The position numbers were made by a program, and so were the translations under genes. Source: Bacteroidota bacterium (GTDB lineage Bacteria > Bacteroidota > Bacteroidia > Bacteroidales > Porphyromonadaceae). From it: a stretch of DNA of 60,211 bases. How positions within the stretch are numbered: the stretch's first letter is position 1; each line of letters opens with the position of its first letter. Positions 43,889 to 53,100 of this stretch are shown one piece after another. The stretch is taken from contig JAEWGA010000074.1 of the NCBI GenBank assembly GCA_023388555.1, positions 1 through 60,211 on the forward strand, read 5' to 3'. Below the pieces are notes generated by a model. It was not told the origin of the DNA, ran no database searches, and saw nothing but the letters and a program-made list of their open reading frames with translations.

Positions 43889-45484
43889 ATGTTTGCAATA
43901 GACAACACTTTGATCGATTGGTCGAGGGCACAGTTTGCTCTTACGGCCATTTACCACTGGATCTTTGTCCCGCTCACCCTTGGGTTAGGTGTAATTATGG
44001 CATTAGCCGAGACAAAGTACTACAAGAGTGGTGAAACCTTTTGGAAAGAAACAGCCAAGTTTTGGCAAAAAATCTTTGGTATCAACTTTGCCATTGGAGT
44101 AGCTACTGGTATTATTTTGGAATTTGAGTTTGGTACCAACTGGTCCAACTACAGCTGGATTGTAGGGGATATCTTTGGTGCCCCCTTGGCTATCGAAGGC
44201 ATTTTGGCGTTTTTTATGGAGGCCACCTTCATTGCTGTAATGTTTTTTGGCTGGGGAAAAGTATCCAAAGGGTTCCACTTGGCCTCAACATGGCTAACCA
44301 TTGTAGGGGCAACCATATCGGCTTGGTGGATATTGGTGGCTAACGCTTGGATGCAATACCCTGTAGGGATGGAATTTAACCCCGACACATTGCGAACCGA
44401 GATGGCCGACTTTTTTGCCGTAGCATTCTCTCCAATGGCGGTAGTGAAATTTTCCCACACCGTAATATCCTCTTGGGTGTTAGGGTCGGTTGTTGCATTG
44501 GCTATTTGTGGATGGTACCTACTGCGCGGCCGCCACAAACGTTTCGCAGCCGAAAGCGCACGCATAAGCTCGGGCTTAGGACTAATAGCTATACTGTTAG
44601 CTATTGCAACAGGCGACCTTTCCGGTAACCTCGTAGCCAAATACCAGCCTATGAAGCTGGCCGCTATGGAAAACCATTACGAAGGAAGCAACGGGGCATC
44701 GTTAAGCGTATTTGGGATGGTTAACCCCGACAAGGAGAACTATGCCGACCCCACTCCCGCTTACATCTTTAATATTAGTGTGCCAGGAATGCTTTCTTTC
44801 TTGTCCGAAAGGGACTTTAACACCTTTGTTCCAGGCATTAAAGACCTCATAGATGGAGGTTATACGGACCGTGACGGCCAAATAGCACTATCGGCACAAG
44901 AGAAAATTAACCGCGGCCAACAGGCTATTCAAGCACTTACCTTGTACCGCCAGGCCAAGGATAAACAAAGCCCCGAAGCCCAAGCGCACCTGAAAACACT
45001 GGAAGAAAACTTCAAGTACTTTGGTTACGGATACATTAAACAGCCTACCGACCTTATACCCAACGTGTCGTTACTGTACTACAGTTTCCGTGTAATGGTA
45101 GGGCTTTCCATGCTATTTGTACTGGTATTTGCGTGGTCGCTATGGTCGCTCCGCAAAAAAGGCACTGTGGCTATTGAGTCCTATGCTCGCCAACGCTGGT
45201 TCCACATACTTAGTATTATTTGTGTACCACTTGTTTATCTTTGCTCGCAGGCAGGTTGGGTAGTGGCCGAAGTTGGGCGTCAGCCTTGGGCTATCCAGGA
45301 CATCCTGCCCGTACACGTAGCAATATCGAAACTCCCCTCTACCGCGGTTCAGGTTACTTTCTTTGTATTCCTTGTTTTATTCACTGTACTCCTAATAGCC
45401 GAGCTCAGCATTATGTTCAAGGCTATTAAGAAAGGGCCATCGCCCGAGGTGGACCAACCTACTGCTGGTGAAATAGGGAAATAA
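43889..45484 (+). CDS. cydA: Cytochrome bd oxidase subunit I
   Basis: A 531-aa inner-membrane subunit that carries hemes b558, b595 and d, and oxidises quinol. RAQFALTAIYHWIFVPLTLG holds the heme-ligand His; GVATGIILEFEFGTNWSNYS, the Met/His ligands in later spans, and GWVVAEVGRQPWAIQ (GRQPW signature) are present. About nine spans are predicted. It is 29 bases upstream of cydB. It provides high-affinity oxygen reduction, fitting a microaerotolerant anaerobe. Confidence 0.97.
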   Translation: MFAIDNTLIDWSRAQFALTAIYHWIFVPLTLGLGVIMALAETKYYKSGETFWKETAKFWQKIFGINFAIGVATGIILEFEFGTNWSNYSWIVGDIFGAPLAIEGILAFFMEATFIAVMFFGWGKVSKGFHLASTWLTIVGATISAWWILVANAWMQYPVGMEFNPDTLRTEMADFFAVAFSPMAVVKFSHTVISSWVLGSVVALAICGWYLLRGRHKRFAAESARISSGLGLIAILLAIATGDLSGNLVAKYQPMKLAAMENHYEGSNGASLSVFGMVNPDKENYADPTPAYIFNISVPGMLSFLSERDFNTFVPGIKDLIDGGYTDRDGQIALSAQEKINRGQQAIQALTLYRQAKDKQSPEAQAHLKTLEENFKYFGYGYIKQPTDLIPNVSLLYYSFRVMVGLSMLFVLVFAWSLWSLRKKGTVAIESYARQRWFHILSIICVPLVYLCSQAGWVVAEVGRQPWAIQDILPVHVAISKLPSTAVQVTFFVFLVLFTVLLIAELSIMFKAIKKGPSPEVDQPTAGEIGK

Positions 45485-45513
45485 GCCTAATACCTAAACA
45501 CTTTTGATACAAA

Positions 45514-46686
45514 ATGAATATGGATACTACATACATGTTTCTGCAACACTATTGGTGGTTTTTGGTATCGCTGTTAGGCGCGTTGCTGGTTTTCTTACTA
45601 TTTGTTCAGGGCGGACAGTCCTTCATCTTCTCCTTAGGAAAAGATAGCATAGACCGCCGTATGCTGGTAAACTCCACAGGACGCAAATGGGAGTTCACCT
45701 TTACCACTCTGGTAACTTTTGGTGGGGCATTTTTTGCCTCCTTCCCCCTATTCTACTCTACAAGCTTTGGAGGCGCCTACTGGGTGTGGATGCTCATACT
45801 AATACCTTTTGTACTGCAAGCGGTATCGTACGAATACCAAAATAAAAAAGGGAATGTTTGGGGCTCTAAAACCTATCAAGTATTCTTGTTCCTTAATGGT
45901 GTTCTTGCCCCCGTACTATTAGGGGCTGCTGTAGCAACCCTTTTTACAGGTGCCAACTTTGTGGTGAATAAGGACGCCATACTGGACCCCAATAATATTG
46001 TTATTTCGCAATGGCTCCCCTACAAAGGTGTACAACTGCATGGCTTGGAGGCTGTACTTAACCCTTGGAACCTTGTACTGGGCTTAGCGGTGCTCTTTTT
46101 GGCACGTATAAGCGGACTTTTATATTTCATCAATAACATTAAGGACGAAACAATATCGCGTAACGCACGCCGTAGGCTTATTATTAATACGCTTTTGTTC
46201 TTAGTACTGTTTTTGGCGTTCTTAGGATACCTGCTGTTTGCTACAGGCTACCGCGAGGACCCCAATACAGGCATCATTAGTGCCGAACAAGGGATTTACC
46301 TACACAACCTCCTTAACATGCCTTACCTGTTAGTAGTACTGCTTGTAGGCGTTGTTTTAGTATTGTTTGGTATTGGTAAAACCCTACTTAAAGCCTCTTG
46401 GTACAAGGGTATATGGTTCCATGGTATAGGAGTAGTACTTACTGTGCTAACGCTATTGCTCTTAGCTGGATGGGGTAATACAGCCTACTACTTTTCTCCC
46501 AACAGCGTACAAAGTTCTCTTACCATAGCTAACAGTTCATCCTCCAAATTCACCTTAACAGCAATGTCGTGGGTGTCTTTGCTTATACCATTTGTATTGG
46601 CATACATTTATTACGCGTGGCGCCAAATAGATAACCACAAGATTTCACGCAATACGGTTACGGACCAAACCCAACATAACTACTAA
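45514..46686 (+). CDS. cydB: Cytochrome bd oxidase subunit II
   Basis: A 390-aa polytopic partner of CydA with about nine hydrophobic spans. It starts TYMFLQHYWWFLVSLLGALL and contains SIDRRMLVNSTGRKWEFTFT, close to the family W-x-x-N-E-x-x-L-v region in a Bacteroidetes version, and GVQLHGLEAVLNPWNLVLG. The operon ends 21 bases downstream in a perfect hairpin. Confidence 0.95.
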   Translation: MNMDTTYMFLQHYWWFLVSLLGALLVFLLFVQGGQSFIFSLGKDSIDRRMLVNSTGRKWEFTFTTLVTFGGAFFASFPLFYSTSFGGAYWVWMLILIPFVLQAVSYEYQNKKGNVWGSKTYQVFLFLNGVLAPVLLGAAVATLFTGANFVVNKDAILDPNNIVISQWLPYKGVQLHGLEAVLNPWNLVLGLAVLFLARISGLLYFINNIKDETISRNARRRLIINTLLFLVLFLAFLGYLLFATGYREDPNTGIISAEQGIYLHNLLNMPYLLVVLLVGVVLVLFGIGKTLLKASWYKGIWFHGIGVVLTVLTLLLLAGWGNTAYYFSPNSVQSSLTIANSSSSKFTLTAMSWVSLLIPFVLAYIYYAWRQIDNHKISRNTVTDQTQHNY

Positions 46687-46707
46687 AGCAAACAACCCTT
46701 ATAGAAC

Positions 46708-46758
46708 TAAGGGGCAGAGCAAGGAATTTCTCCATTTGCTCTGCCCCTTACTTTTTTC
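46708..46758 (+). terminator. Rho-independent terminator of cydAB
   Basis: TAAGGGGCAGAGCAA (46708-46722) pairs perfectly with TTGCTCTGCCCCTTA (46736-46750), a 15-bp stem with a 13-base loop, followed by CTTTTTTCC. Confidence 0.93.
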
Positions 46759-46770
46759 CATTTTTCAGGC

Positions 46771-46846
46771 AAAAAAAACGCCCCCCTATTCACATAGAGA
46801 GGCGTCCACTAATTCGTTTCGTTTCAAGTTTTTGTGTAATCAACTA
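46771..46846 (-). ncRNA. Candidate small RNA 2 with GUGA-capped terminator
   Basis: A promoter (next entry) points into this stretch on the minus strand; transcription would start near 46846. The end is a hairpin at 46778-46805: a 12-bp stem ending CTAT-GTGA-ATAG, two G-U pairs, then an eight-base T-run. The 40-base leader has no ATG. Predicted length about 75 nt. Paired with the similar unit at 47142; function unknown. Confidence 0.55.
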
Positions 46847-46852
46847 ATGATA

Positions 46853-46883
46853 CAAAACTAATAATATATCTCCATATACACAA
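46853..46883 (-). promoter_or_regulatory. Promoter of candidate small RNA 2
   Basis: On the minus strand TTG (complement of 46881-46883), a 20-base spacer and TAGTTTTG (complement of 46853-46860) match the Bacteroidetes TTTG/TAnnTTTG model. No minus-strand protein gene lies downstream before the hairpin at 46805. Confidence 0.6.
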
Positions 46884-47141
46884 TAACCCAACAAGTGTGC
46901 ATAACTACAACAAGGCATTTTTAACAGAATTAAGCTACTCGTCCATTAAATCATAGCCTTAGCAACAGATATTGTCCATTTCTCACCCCCGGCTATTATA
47001 TTATAAAACTGCAAGCATCTTCTCATAAGCATATGCTGGTATAACCTTTCTTGTGCGTTATAATTTCCCTAATAGGAAGCAACCTTCCTTTGGAGAAGTA
47101 CCTATTTCCTTGGGGACACCTGGGAGAAAGCATAGGAAAGG
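46884..47141. other. Non-coding stretch between the two small-RNA units
   Basis: About 260 bases with no credible frame on either strand. A short 5-bp palindrome (GGAAG-CAAC-CTTCC, near 47080) is the only structure. A longer transcript from the small RNA 1 promoter could run through it only if it passed that unit's terminator. Confidence 0.4.
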
Positions 47142-47218
47142 AAAAAAAAAAGAAAGTCCCCGCCCTGCTCACGCAGAAAGGGGACTAAGGAGTTATAAAA
47201 GAAGTTGTTGAACGGTTT
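47142..47218 (-). ncRNA. Candidate small RNA 1 with GUGA-capped terminator
   Basis: Transcription from the promoter at 47225-47255 would start near 47218. It ends in a hairpin at 47155-47186: a 14-bp stem with one mismatch, outer AGTCCCC/GGGGACT and inner CTGC-GTGA-GCAG, then TTTC and a T-run down to 47142. The 30-base leader has no ATG. Predicted length about 75 nt. Its hairpin has the same GTGA loop as small RNA 2 but different closing pairs. Confidence 0.6.
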
Positions 47219-47224
47219 GTACTA

Positions 47225-47255
47225 CAAAGGTACACTTATTTTCTTTTTTTGCAAA
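47225..47255 (-). promoter_or_regulatory. Promoter of candidate small RNA 1
   Basis: On the minus strand TTTG (complement of 47252-47255), exactly 19 bases, then TACCTTTG (complement of 47225-47232): a full match to the Bacteroidetes promoter consensus, the best in the window. It faces away from folP. Confidence 0.75.
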
Positions 47256-47332
47256 CAAAAACTCAAAGGAGAAGAAAAAAAGTTGGCTCTTCGGACTTTC
47301 GGCACTCTCCCCCCTGCAACAAAATTAATGTA

Positions 47333-47340
47333 TAAATTTG
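47333..47340 (+). promoter_or_regulatory. -7 box of folP
   Basis: TAAATTTG matches TAnnTTTG, 52 bases upstream of the folP ATG. No clear -33 element. Confidence 0.45.
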
Positions 47341-47392
47341 CTCTAAACAGAAGACTCCATTATAAGGAACTATACCCAAAAACATAAGCATA

Positions 47393-48256
47393 ATGACAAT
47401 ACCAATGGTAATAAACCTGCGTGGCAAAGCATACGACCTGAACGAAACCCCGCTTGTAATGGGGATTTTAAACCATACGCCCGACTCCTTTTATGCTGGA
47501 AGCCGAATACAAGGAGAAACAGCCATACGCCAGCGAATTCAGGATATCCTAACAGAAGGAGCTAACATTATAGACGTAGGAGGATACTCTACACGCCCCG
47601 ATGCCCCAGAAGTGTCGGCAGAGCAAGAATGGCAGCGTGTTGCCGAAGTCCTTAAAATCATACGCACAGAAGCCCCCAACGCTGTGGTGTCGGTAGATAC
47701 GTTCCGTGCCGAAGTGGCGCGACGTGCTGTAACCGAGTTTGAAGCAGATATAATAAACGATGTTTCGGGCGGGCTCTTGGACAATGCCATGTACGACACC
47801 ATAGCCCAACTACAAGTTCCTTACATCCTAATGCACATGCGAGGTACCCCCCAAACCATGCAACAACTTACCCAATATGATGGGAACGTAACGGACCAAG
47901 TGATTCAGGAGCTACTCCCCCCCCTGAATACACTTCAGGAAAAAGGGGTTACGGACATCATACTGGACCCAGGATTTGGCTTTAGCAAAAATATGGAACA
48001 GAACTACGAGCTTATGGCCGAACTGAAAAAGTTTACTGCCCTGAAACTGCCTTTACTCGTTGGCGTTTCTCGCAAAAGTATGATATACAAGCTACTTGAT
48101 GCCACCCCGGCCGACGCCCTCAATGGCACAACAGTACTCAATACCTACAGCCTGCTACAAGGCGCCCATATTCTTAGGGTACACGATGTATGGGCAGCTT
48201 CGGAAGCCGTTAAAATTGTGACCCAACTCAAAAAGAACACTCCCACACAAAAATAA
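47393..48256 (+). CDS. folP: Dihydropteroate synthase
   Basis: A 287-aa TIM-barrel enzyme that joins p-aminobenzoate to dihydropterin pyrophosphate in folate synthesis; the target of sulfonamides. Motifs: VMGILNHTPDSFYAGSR (His where many have Val), NIIDVGGYSTRPDAPEVS, DIINDVSGG, ILDPGFGFSKNMEQN and LLVGVSRKSMIYKLL. All substrate-contact loops are present. In many Bacteroidetes a diadenylate cyclase gene follows folP; here a META-domain lipoprotein follows instead. Confidence 0.95.
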   Translation: MTIPMVINLRGKAYDLNETPLVMGILNHTPDSFYAGSRIQGETAIRQRIQDILTEGANIIDVGGYSTRPDAPEVSAEQEWQRVAEVLKIIRTEAPNAVVSVDTFRAEVARRAVTEFEADIINDVSGGLLDNAMYDTIAQLQVPYILMHMRGTPQTMQQLTQYDGNVTDQVIQELLPPLNTLQEKGVTDIILDPGFGFSKNMEQNYELMAELKKFTALKLPLLVGVSRKSMIYKLLDATPADALNGTTVLNTYSLLQGAHILRVHDVWAASEAVKIVTQLKKNTPTQK

Positions 48257-48268
48257 ATTTCACTCCCT

Positions 48269-48709
48269 ATGAAACCGAATACAATTCATTACCTCCTGAC
48301 TCTTATTATTGCAACTATGATTACTGCCTGCGCAAGCACTAAAAAACAAAGCAATACCATTACCCCACAGGATATAGAGGGGAAATGGTGGATAACACAC
48401 ATTCATGGTAACCCTATTGGCGAAGTGGAAGAACGCCCTTTCATACAATTCAACTTAACCGAGAAAAGCGTTAATGGGAGCCTTTCTTGTAACCTGTTTC
48501 ATGGTGGCATGGAAATAGATATTCAGCAAGGCACACTATCCATTCCACAAGTAGCAGCCACCCGAAGGATGTGCCAAAATATAGAAACAGAGCAGGCCCT
48601 ATCTGTTGCGCTCCCACAAGTACACCACTTCACCCTATCGGGTAACGCTACCGAGGCTCAGCTTTTTTCGGCAGATGGGAAAGAGGTGGTTCGCCTACAA
48701 AAAGAGTAA
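48269..48709 (+). CDS. META-domain (HslJ-like) lipoprotein
   Basis: A 146-aa exported lipoprotein: leader ends LIIATMITACASTK with lipobox Cys near residue 21. The body is a META domain (IEGKWWITHIHGNPIG; FIQFNLTEKSVNGSLSCNLF; VAATRRMCQN), the fold seen in HslJ. Role not known. It is 12 bases downstream of folP and ends with a terminator. Confidence 0.85.
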   Translation: MKPNTIHYLLTLIIATMITACASTKKQSNTITPQDIEGKWWITHIHGNPIGEVEERPFIQFNLTEKSVNGSLSCNLFHGGMEIDIQQGTLSIPQVAATRRMCQNIETEQALSVALPQVHHFTLSGNATEAQLFSADGKEVVRLQKE

Positions 48710-48753
48710 GCTGTTTGAGGATTATACCACAGTAATGAATCTTTTACCAAGCA

Positions 48754-48787
48754 GAGGGTGTGTCAAAATAGGCACGCCCTCTTTTTT
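48754..48787 (+). terminator. Rho-independent terminator of folP unit
   Basis: GAGGGTGTGTC (48754-48764) pairs with GGCACGCCCTC (48771-48781), with G-U pairs and a 6-base loop, then TTTTTT. Confidence 0.88.
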
Positions 48788-49149
48788 ATGTAAAGGTTGT
48801 TTTATACAGCAGAGCATTCTGAGCTGCAAATGGGATAATTTTCGTTTTGTATCGTTATAAAAGCACGAAAGCGCGTTGTATTTAGGCAGAATAAGGGAAT
48901 TCAGATCCAAAAGTATTTATCTCAGGCACTTATGGCTTAGTATGGCACATTATTTTTTGAGATTAAAGGCCATAGAGAAGAAGGCAAAGTTCGCCCAGAG
49001 CCTCAGGGGTAAAAGCTCACAGCTTCCGTTGCCTCAGATTTATCCTGAGCTATTACGTCATCAATCTGTTCGGTTAGTTGGATCGCTCTCTGTTGTAATG
49101 CGATGATTTAAGCTGACAATTTCTCCAACTCTTCAAGCAATAGTTGTGC
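48788..49149. other. Decayed sequence at the start of the accessory region
   Basis: No intact frame. On the minus strand a fragment reading ALQQRAIQLTEQIDDVIAQD then SEATEAVSFYP (about 48990-49095), between stop codons, looks like a leftover coiled-coil piece. It probably belongs to the same degraded element as the next pseudogene. Confidence 0.4.
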
Positions 49150-49680
49150 GGTTCTTCAAACTACGACAAAGGGAGCAAAGCATTATCGAGGGGAGCGAGG
49201 AGCTTACCGTACAGATGGAGCAGTTCTTCAGAAAATTTGGCAACCCTACCTCCCCCATCATCCGTTCCACCTTTTCAGGGTCAATGAAGGTGGCATTCTT
49301 CTGTCGGGGAGAAAGTCTTCAAAGGAGACCCCAATTTCTGCCAGTTGTTGCTTGCTTTCGGGCTTCTTTCGGCGTTGGAGCATCGTGCGAAGATTGTCTG
49401 CGCCTTGCTCAATATTGTTTGCAAGAACTTTGTACAATCCAAAACAAGAAGGTTTGTTGAATTGCCTGATGAAGTTATTTATAAAGTTCTTTAATAAGCC
49501 ATCTTGGCAACTGAACTTTAGAAATGAGGCTTGATTGGCAGCTATCGCTTCAGTCGTCTTGAGGTTTTCCTTCTCGTCAATACTCGAAACCACAGAGAGC
49601 TTACCTGCCTCCTGTTCTTTCTTCACTTCTGTGCGGTCTTCCAAGACCAATACATAGTTGTCATTGCTGTTCGATTCCAT
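49150..49680 (-). pseudogene. Truncated, frameshifted mobile-element protein (DUF3945-like)
   Basis: The first 140 codons read MESNSNDNYVLVLEDRTEVK, then SSIDEKENLKTTEAIAANQA, NFINNFIRQFNKPSCFGLYK and LRTMLQRRKKPESKQQLAEI. This matches my memory of the N-terminus of DUF3945-type proteins carried by Bacteroides conjugative transposons. Near 49300 the frame breaks: the expected ATFIDPEKVE continues in another frame, and further stops follow by about 49150. The remaining several hundred residues of the normal protein are absent. A remnant of an integrated element. Confidence 0.55.
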
Positions 49681-49835
49681 AAAACACTAACATTTTGATG
49701 ATTAAATAACTAAACATCACCAAAATCACAGGAGAAACTGAGCGAGTATAAACTCAGGGATAAGATAGGAAAAGGCGAGAAGTAAAGAGAAAAGATTTTA
49801 CGGGGGGGGTGTTTATTGTTTTTTTGTAAAAACCA

Positions 49836-49843
49836 TATCTTTG
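49836..49843 (+). promoter_or_regulatory. -7 box of the HTH-headed accessory operon
   Basis: TATCTTTG matches TAnnTTTG, 43 bases before the HTH ATG at 49887. TTG at 49816-49818 could be the -33 element with a 17-base spacer. Confidence 0.5.
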
Positions 49844-49886
49844 TATGTGTACAAATTAAATAGCAATGTTATATCATCATCATACA

Positions 49887-50090
49887 ATGACAATAAATAG
49901 AATAAAAATTGTACTTGTAGAAAAACAACGTACTAGTAAGTGGTTGGCAGAACAACTTGGAAAATCAGAGAATACGGTGTCAAGGTGGTGTTCCAATAAA
50001 GTGCAGCCATCTTTGGAAAGCCTTGTTGAAATAGCAAGGATACTTGATATAGAGATTAGGGAGCTACTAGTTCCAACGAAATCAATATAA
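49887..50090 (+). CDS. Small XRE-type HTH regulator
   Basis: A 67-aa protein (start MTINRIKIVL; an upstream ATG at 49866 adds 7 residues, mostly His). It is a minimal helix-turn-helix: KWLAEQLGKSENTVSRWCSN is the turn and recognition helix, followed by PSLESLVEIARILDIEIREL. Such genes often head accessory operons in Bacteroidetes. It is the intact counterpart of the decayed gene at 20213. The large secreted-protein gene starts 26 bases downstream, so it may control or be cotranscribed with that operon. Confidence 0.82.
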   Translation: MTINRIKIVLVEKQRTSKWLAEQLGKSENTVSRWCSNKVQPSLESLVEIARILDIEIRELLVPTKSI

Positions 50091-50116
50091 ATAGACGTCG
50101 CCTTATTTATCATTAT

Positions 50117-53100
50117 ATGGGAATACAGACTATCATGATGACTCAGTTCCAGAAATATTTTGCTTCTAAGCGGATAAGTATATTGTCCTGTATTTTGTTA
50201 TTGGGTATAAATGTATCTTATTCTCAGACAAAAGGAAATTCCACACAGCAGATAGAAGAACTGAACAATATGTTTGCCCGTATTGCCGAGAGGAATGCCT
50301 ATGTGGAGGATCTGAATATTAACGAAAGCGAAGCAGTCAATCTTCCTCTTGGTATGAAAAGAACGATTGGTGGCATGGAGATAACTATTGCCATCAGTCG
50401 TTTTGCGTTGCAGGCTTCATCCTCAGAACTTGGCATTTATGCAAAGGCTGTTATTCCACAGGGAACAGAGGGCAAACGAAAAGTCCTTTTATTTGGTATA
50501 GAGGGAGTCAAAGGCTCACATACTGGAGGATTGGTAGGGGAGTTGAAACTTTCACTTCTGCATGATGTCGAAATACCCTTTAATGGAGGGAAAACCACAA
50601 TTATTCTCAAAGGGAACGGACTGAGTAAAAACAGAGGGATTTCTGAAAGTGATACCTATATGACCATTGGGTGTGACGGGTTTCATAATCTTGCATTAGA
50701 TGCGGAAGTCCACTTCCCAACATCACTAATGGTAAAAGTAGGAGGACAGGATGTAGGCGGAGACAAAACAAACTACAAGCAACAAGAAGGAGATTACAAT
50801 AATAAGGATAATCTCTCAAATCAGGTTATCGGACATTTCCGTACAGTAATAGACAGTTGGGACGACCTCCTTGTTTCTTTAAACTTGCCAAGTTTTGAAA
50901 TCACGGGGCTCAAGGACTATATATTTTCGCTTGATAATGTGATATTGGACTTCAGCAGCAGGAGGAACTCCAATACGATGCAATTCCCTATGGAATACCA
51001 GCAAGGCTATCTTCCTGATGAACAAGCCTTGTGGAGGGGCGTGTATGCAGAAAACGTGTCGATAACCTTACCGAAAGCCTTTTCAAGGGCAAGTTTTTCT
51101 GCCAAGGGATTACTCATAGACGACTATGGTATTACAGGTTTATTCGCTGCCGACAGTATTCTTCCCCTTGATAAAGGTAATGCTGATGGATGGCGCTTCT
51201 CTGTTGATCACTTCGGCTTAAACCTTATCGCCAATGAACTTGTTTCCGCAGAGTTCTCCGGCAAGCTGGGCTTGCCATTTAAAGGAGAAAACACAACTGT
51301 AGGCTATGAAGGCTATCTGCAACCCAACAATGAGTATACATTGCGGGTTAAAAATGAAGAGTCTCTTGATTTTTCTCTTTTTAATGCGAAGGCATATCTT
51401 GAGAAGAATTCGAATATAACTCTTCGTTTGGTGAAAGACCATTTTGCTCCAGAAGCTGTGCTTCATGGGTATATGACTCTTGGGGACACCGAGGGTGACT
51501 CTACATTGCAAGCAAAATTTGACAAGATTATTTTCCGCAACCTTAAACTAACAACCTCAGCACCTTATATTTCTGCAGAATATTTTGGCTATGAGGGTGA
51601 AGCAAAATTAGGAAATTTCCCGTTGTCTATAAATAAGATTGCCCTTAGTAATTCCGATACCCAACATATCAAATTGACCATTGATGCCGGAATAAATCTT
51701 GGGCAAAACTTATTCTCTGGGGCTACGGAAATAGCCCTACTCTCCAAATATGAACAAAACACTTGGACGTTTGATAAGTTGGAAGTTGGGGCTATTGCTG
51801 TGAATTCCGTCATAGCAGGTGTCATACAGATGAAAGGGAACCTGAATTGGCATCAAGAAGATGCTATATATGGTTATGGATTTGCCGGAGATGTAACACT
51901 TGGCTTCTCTTTTAACGGAAAGATAGACGAAAAAGCAAAAGGGGAAGCCAAACATGATGTCTCTATCAAAGCACGTGCTGCTTTTGGCCGTAAAGACGAT
52001 TTCCGTTATTGGTATGCAGATGGAATGGCGACTTTCCAGCCCGGTGTGCCCATTGTTGGCGCAATGACATTGAATGGTATTGGAGGTGCATTAACCTCGG
52101 GTGTACGTGCGGAAGGTCAGAATTCCACAGGCGGTCAATTTGCGAATGCCAATTACATTCCAGACTCCTCCATGGGCTTTGGCTTCAAGGCATCTACCGT
52201 TTTCGAAATCAACAAGGCCGCTTATGGAGAGGCCGCCTTTGAAATGATTTTCTCAAAAGCGGGAGGATTGGCATCAGCAGGTTTTTATGGCTATGGAGAA
52301 TTCCCTAACAGAGGGGGTGGTAATGTTCCCATAAGTGAAAAGTTAGAAAGACAGCAACGAACTTTCCCCTCCGAGTTATCAGAGCAGTTCAAACAAAATG
52401 ACTGGCCTCGTTTAACAGAGTCTATAAAGTCTATACCGGATGCCATTAAGGATATGGGACTTTCCGGCACCTTATGCATACAAATGGATTTTCAGAATCA
52501 TGTTTTGCATGCAAGTTCAGATGTATATCTCAATACCCCTGCACAATTCATCCGTGGAGTCGGTGAACGCGGACAGGCAGGATGGGGAGTTCTGCATATC
52601 AACCCCAATGAATGGTATCTGCATCTTGGCACACCGACAAACAGATTGGGAGTGCAGCTTGCCGTTGGAAATCTTTTGGCTGTAAGGACAGGGTCTTATT
52701 TTATGGCTGGCAATCGTATTCCCGAGATGCCCACTCCACCACGAGCCGTGGCAGATCTTTTGGGACAGGATATTGGGAGACTTAGTTTAGGAAGGAACCT
52801 GGAAGCATTAAGCACAGGAAAAGGTTTTGCTTTTGGTTCTGAACTTGCAGTAAGAACAGGTGATTTGCAGTTCCTCATGATGTATGCCAATTTCAATGCT
52901 GGACTAGGATTTGATGTCATGCTCAAAGATTATGCTCAGGCTCAGTGCAAGGGACGTTCTGGCAGCATAGGCATGGATGGTTGGTATGCACAGGGACAAA
53001 CTTACGCTCATCTTCAAGGAGAATTAGGTGTGAAAGTAAAATTGTGGTTTATTCGCACTCGCGTACCTGTTATAAAAGGAGGGACTGCTGCACTTCTTCA

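Noticed and set aside
46771..47190. Idea that the two minus-strand hairpins are only terminators of a missing minus-strand protein gene
   Set aside because: Each hairpin has its own promoter immediately upstream on the same strand, and no minus-strand frame exists between them.
47205..47387. A 60-codon plus-strand frame just upstream of folP
   Set aside because: It starts in the small-RNA promoter region and crosses the folP promoter; poly-Lys/Phe runs come from A- and T-tracts.
48876..49106. Plus-strand frame in the decayed region
   Set aside because: It is antisense to a minus-strand gene remnant and shows no protein features.
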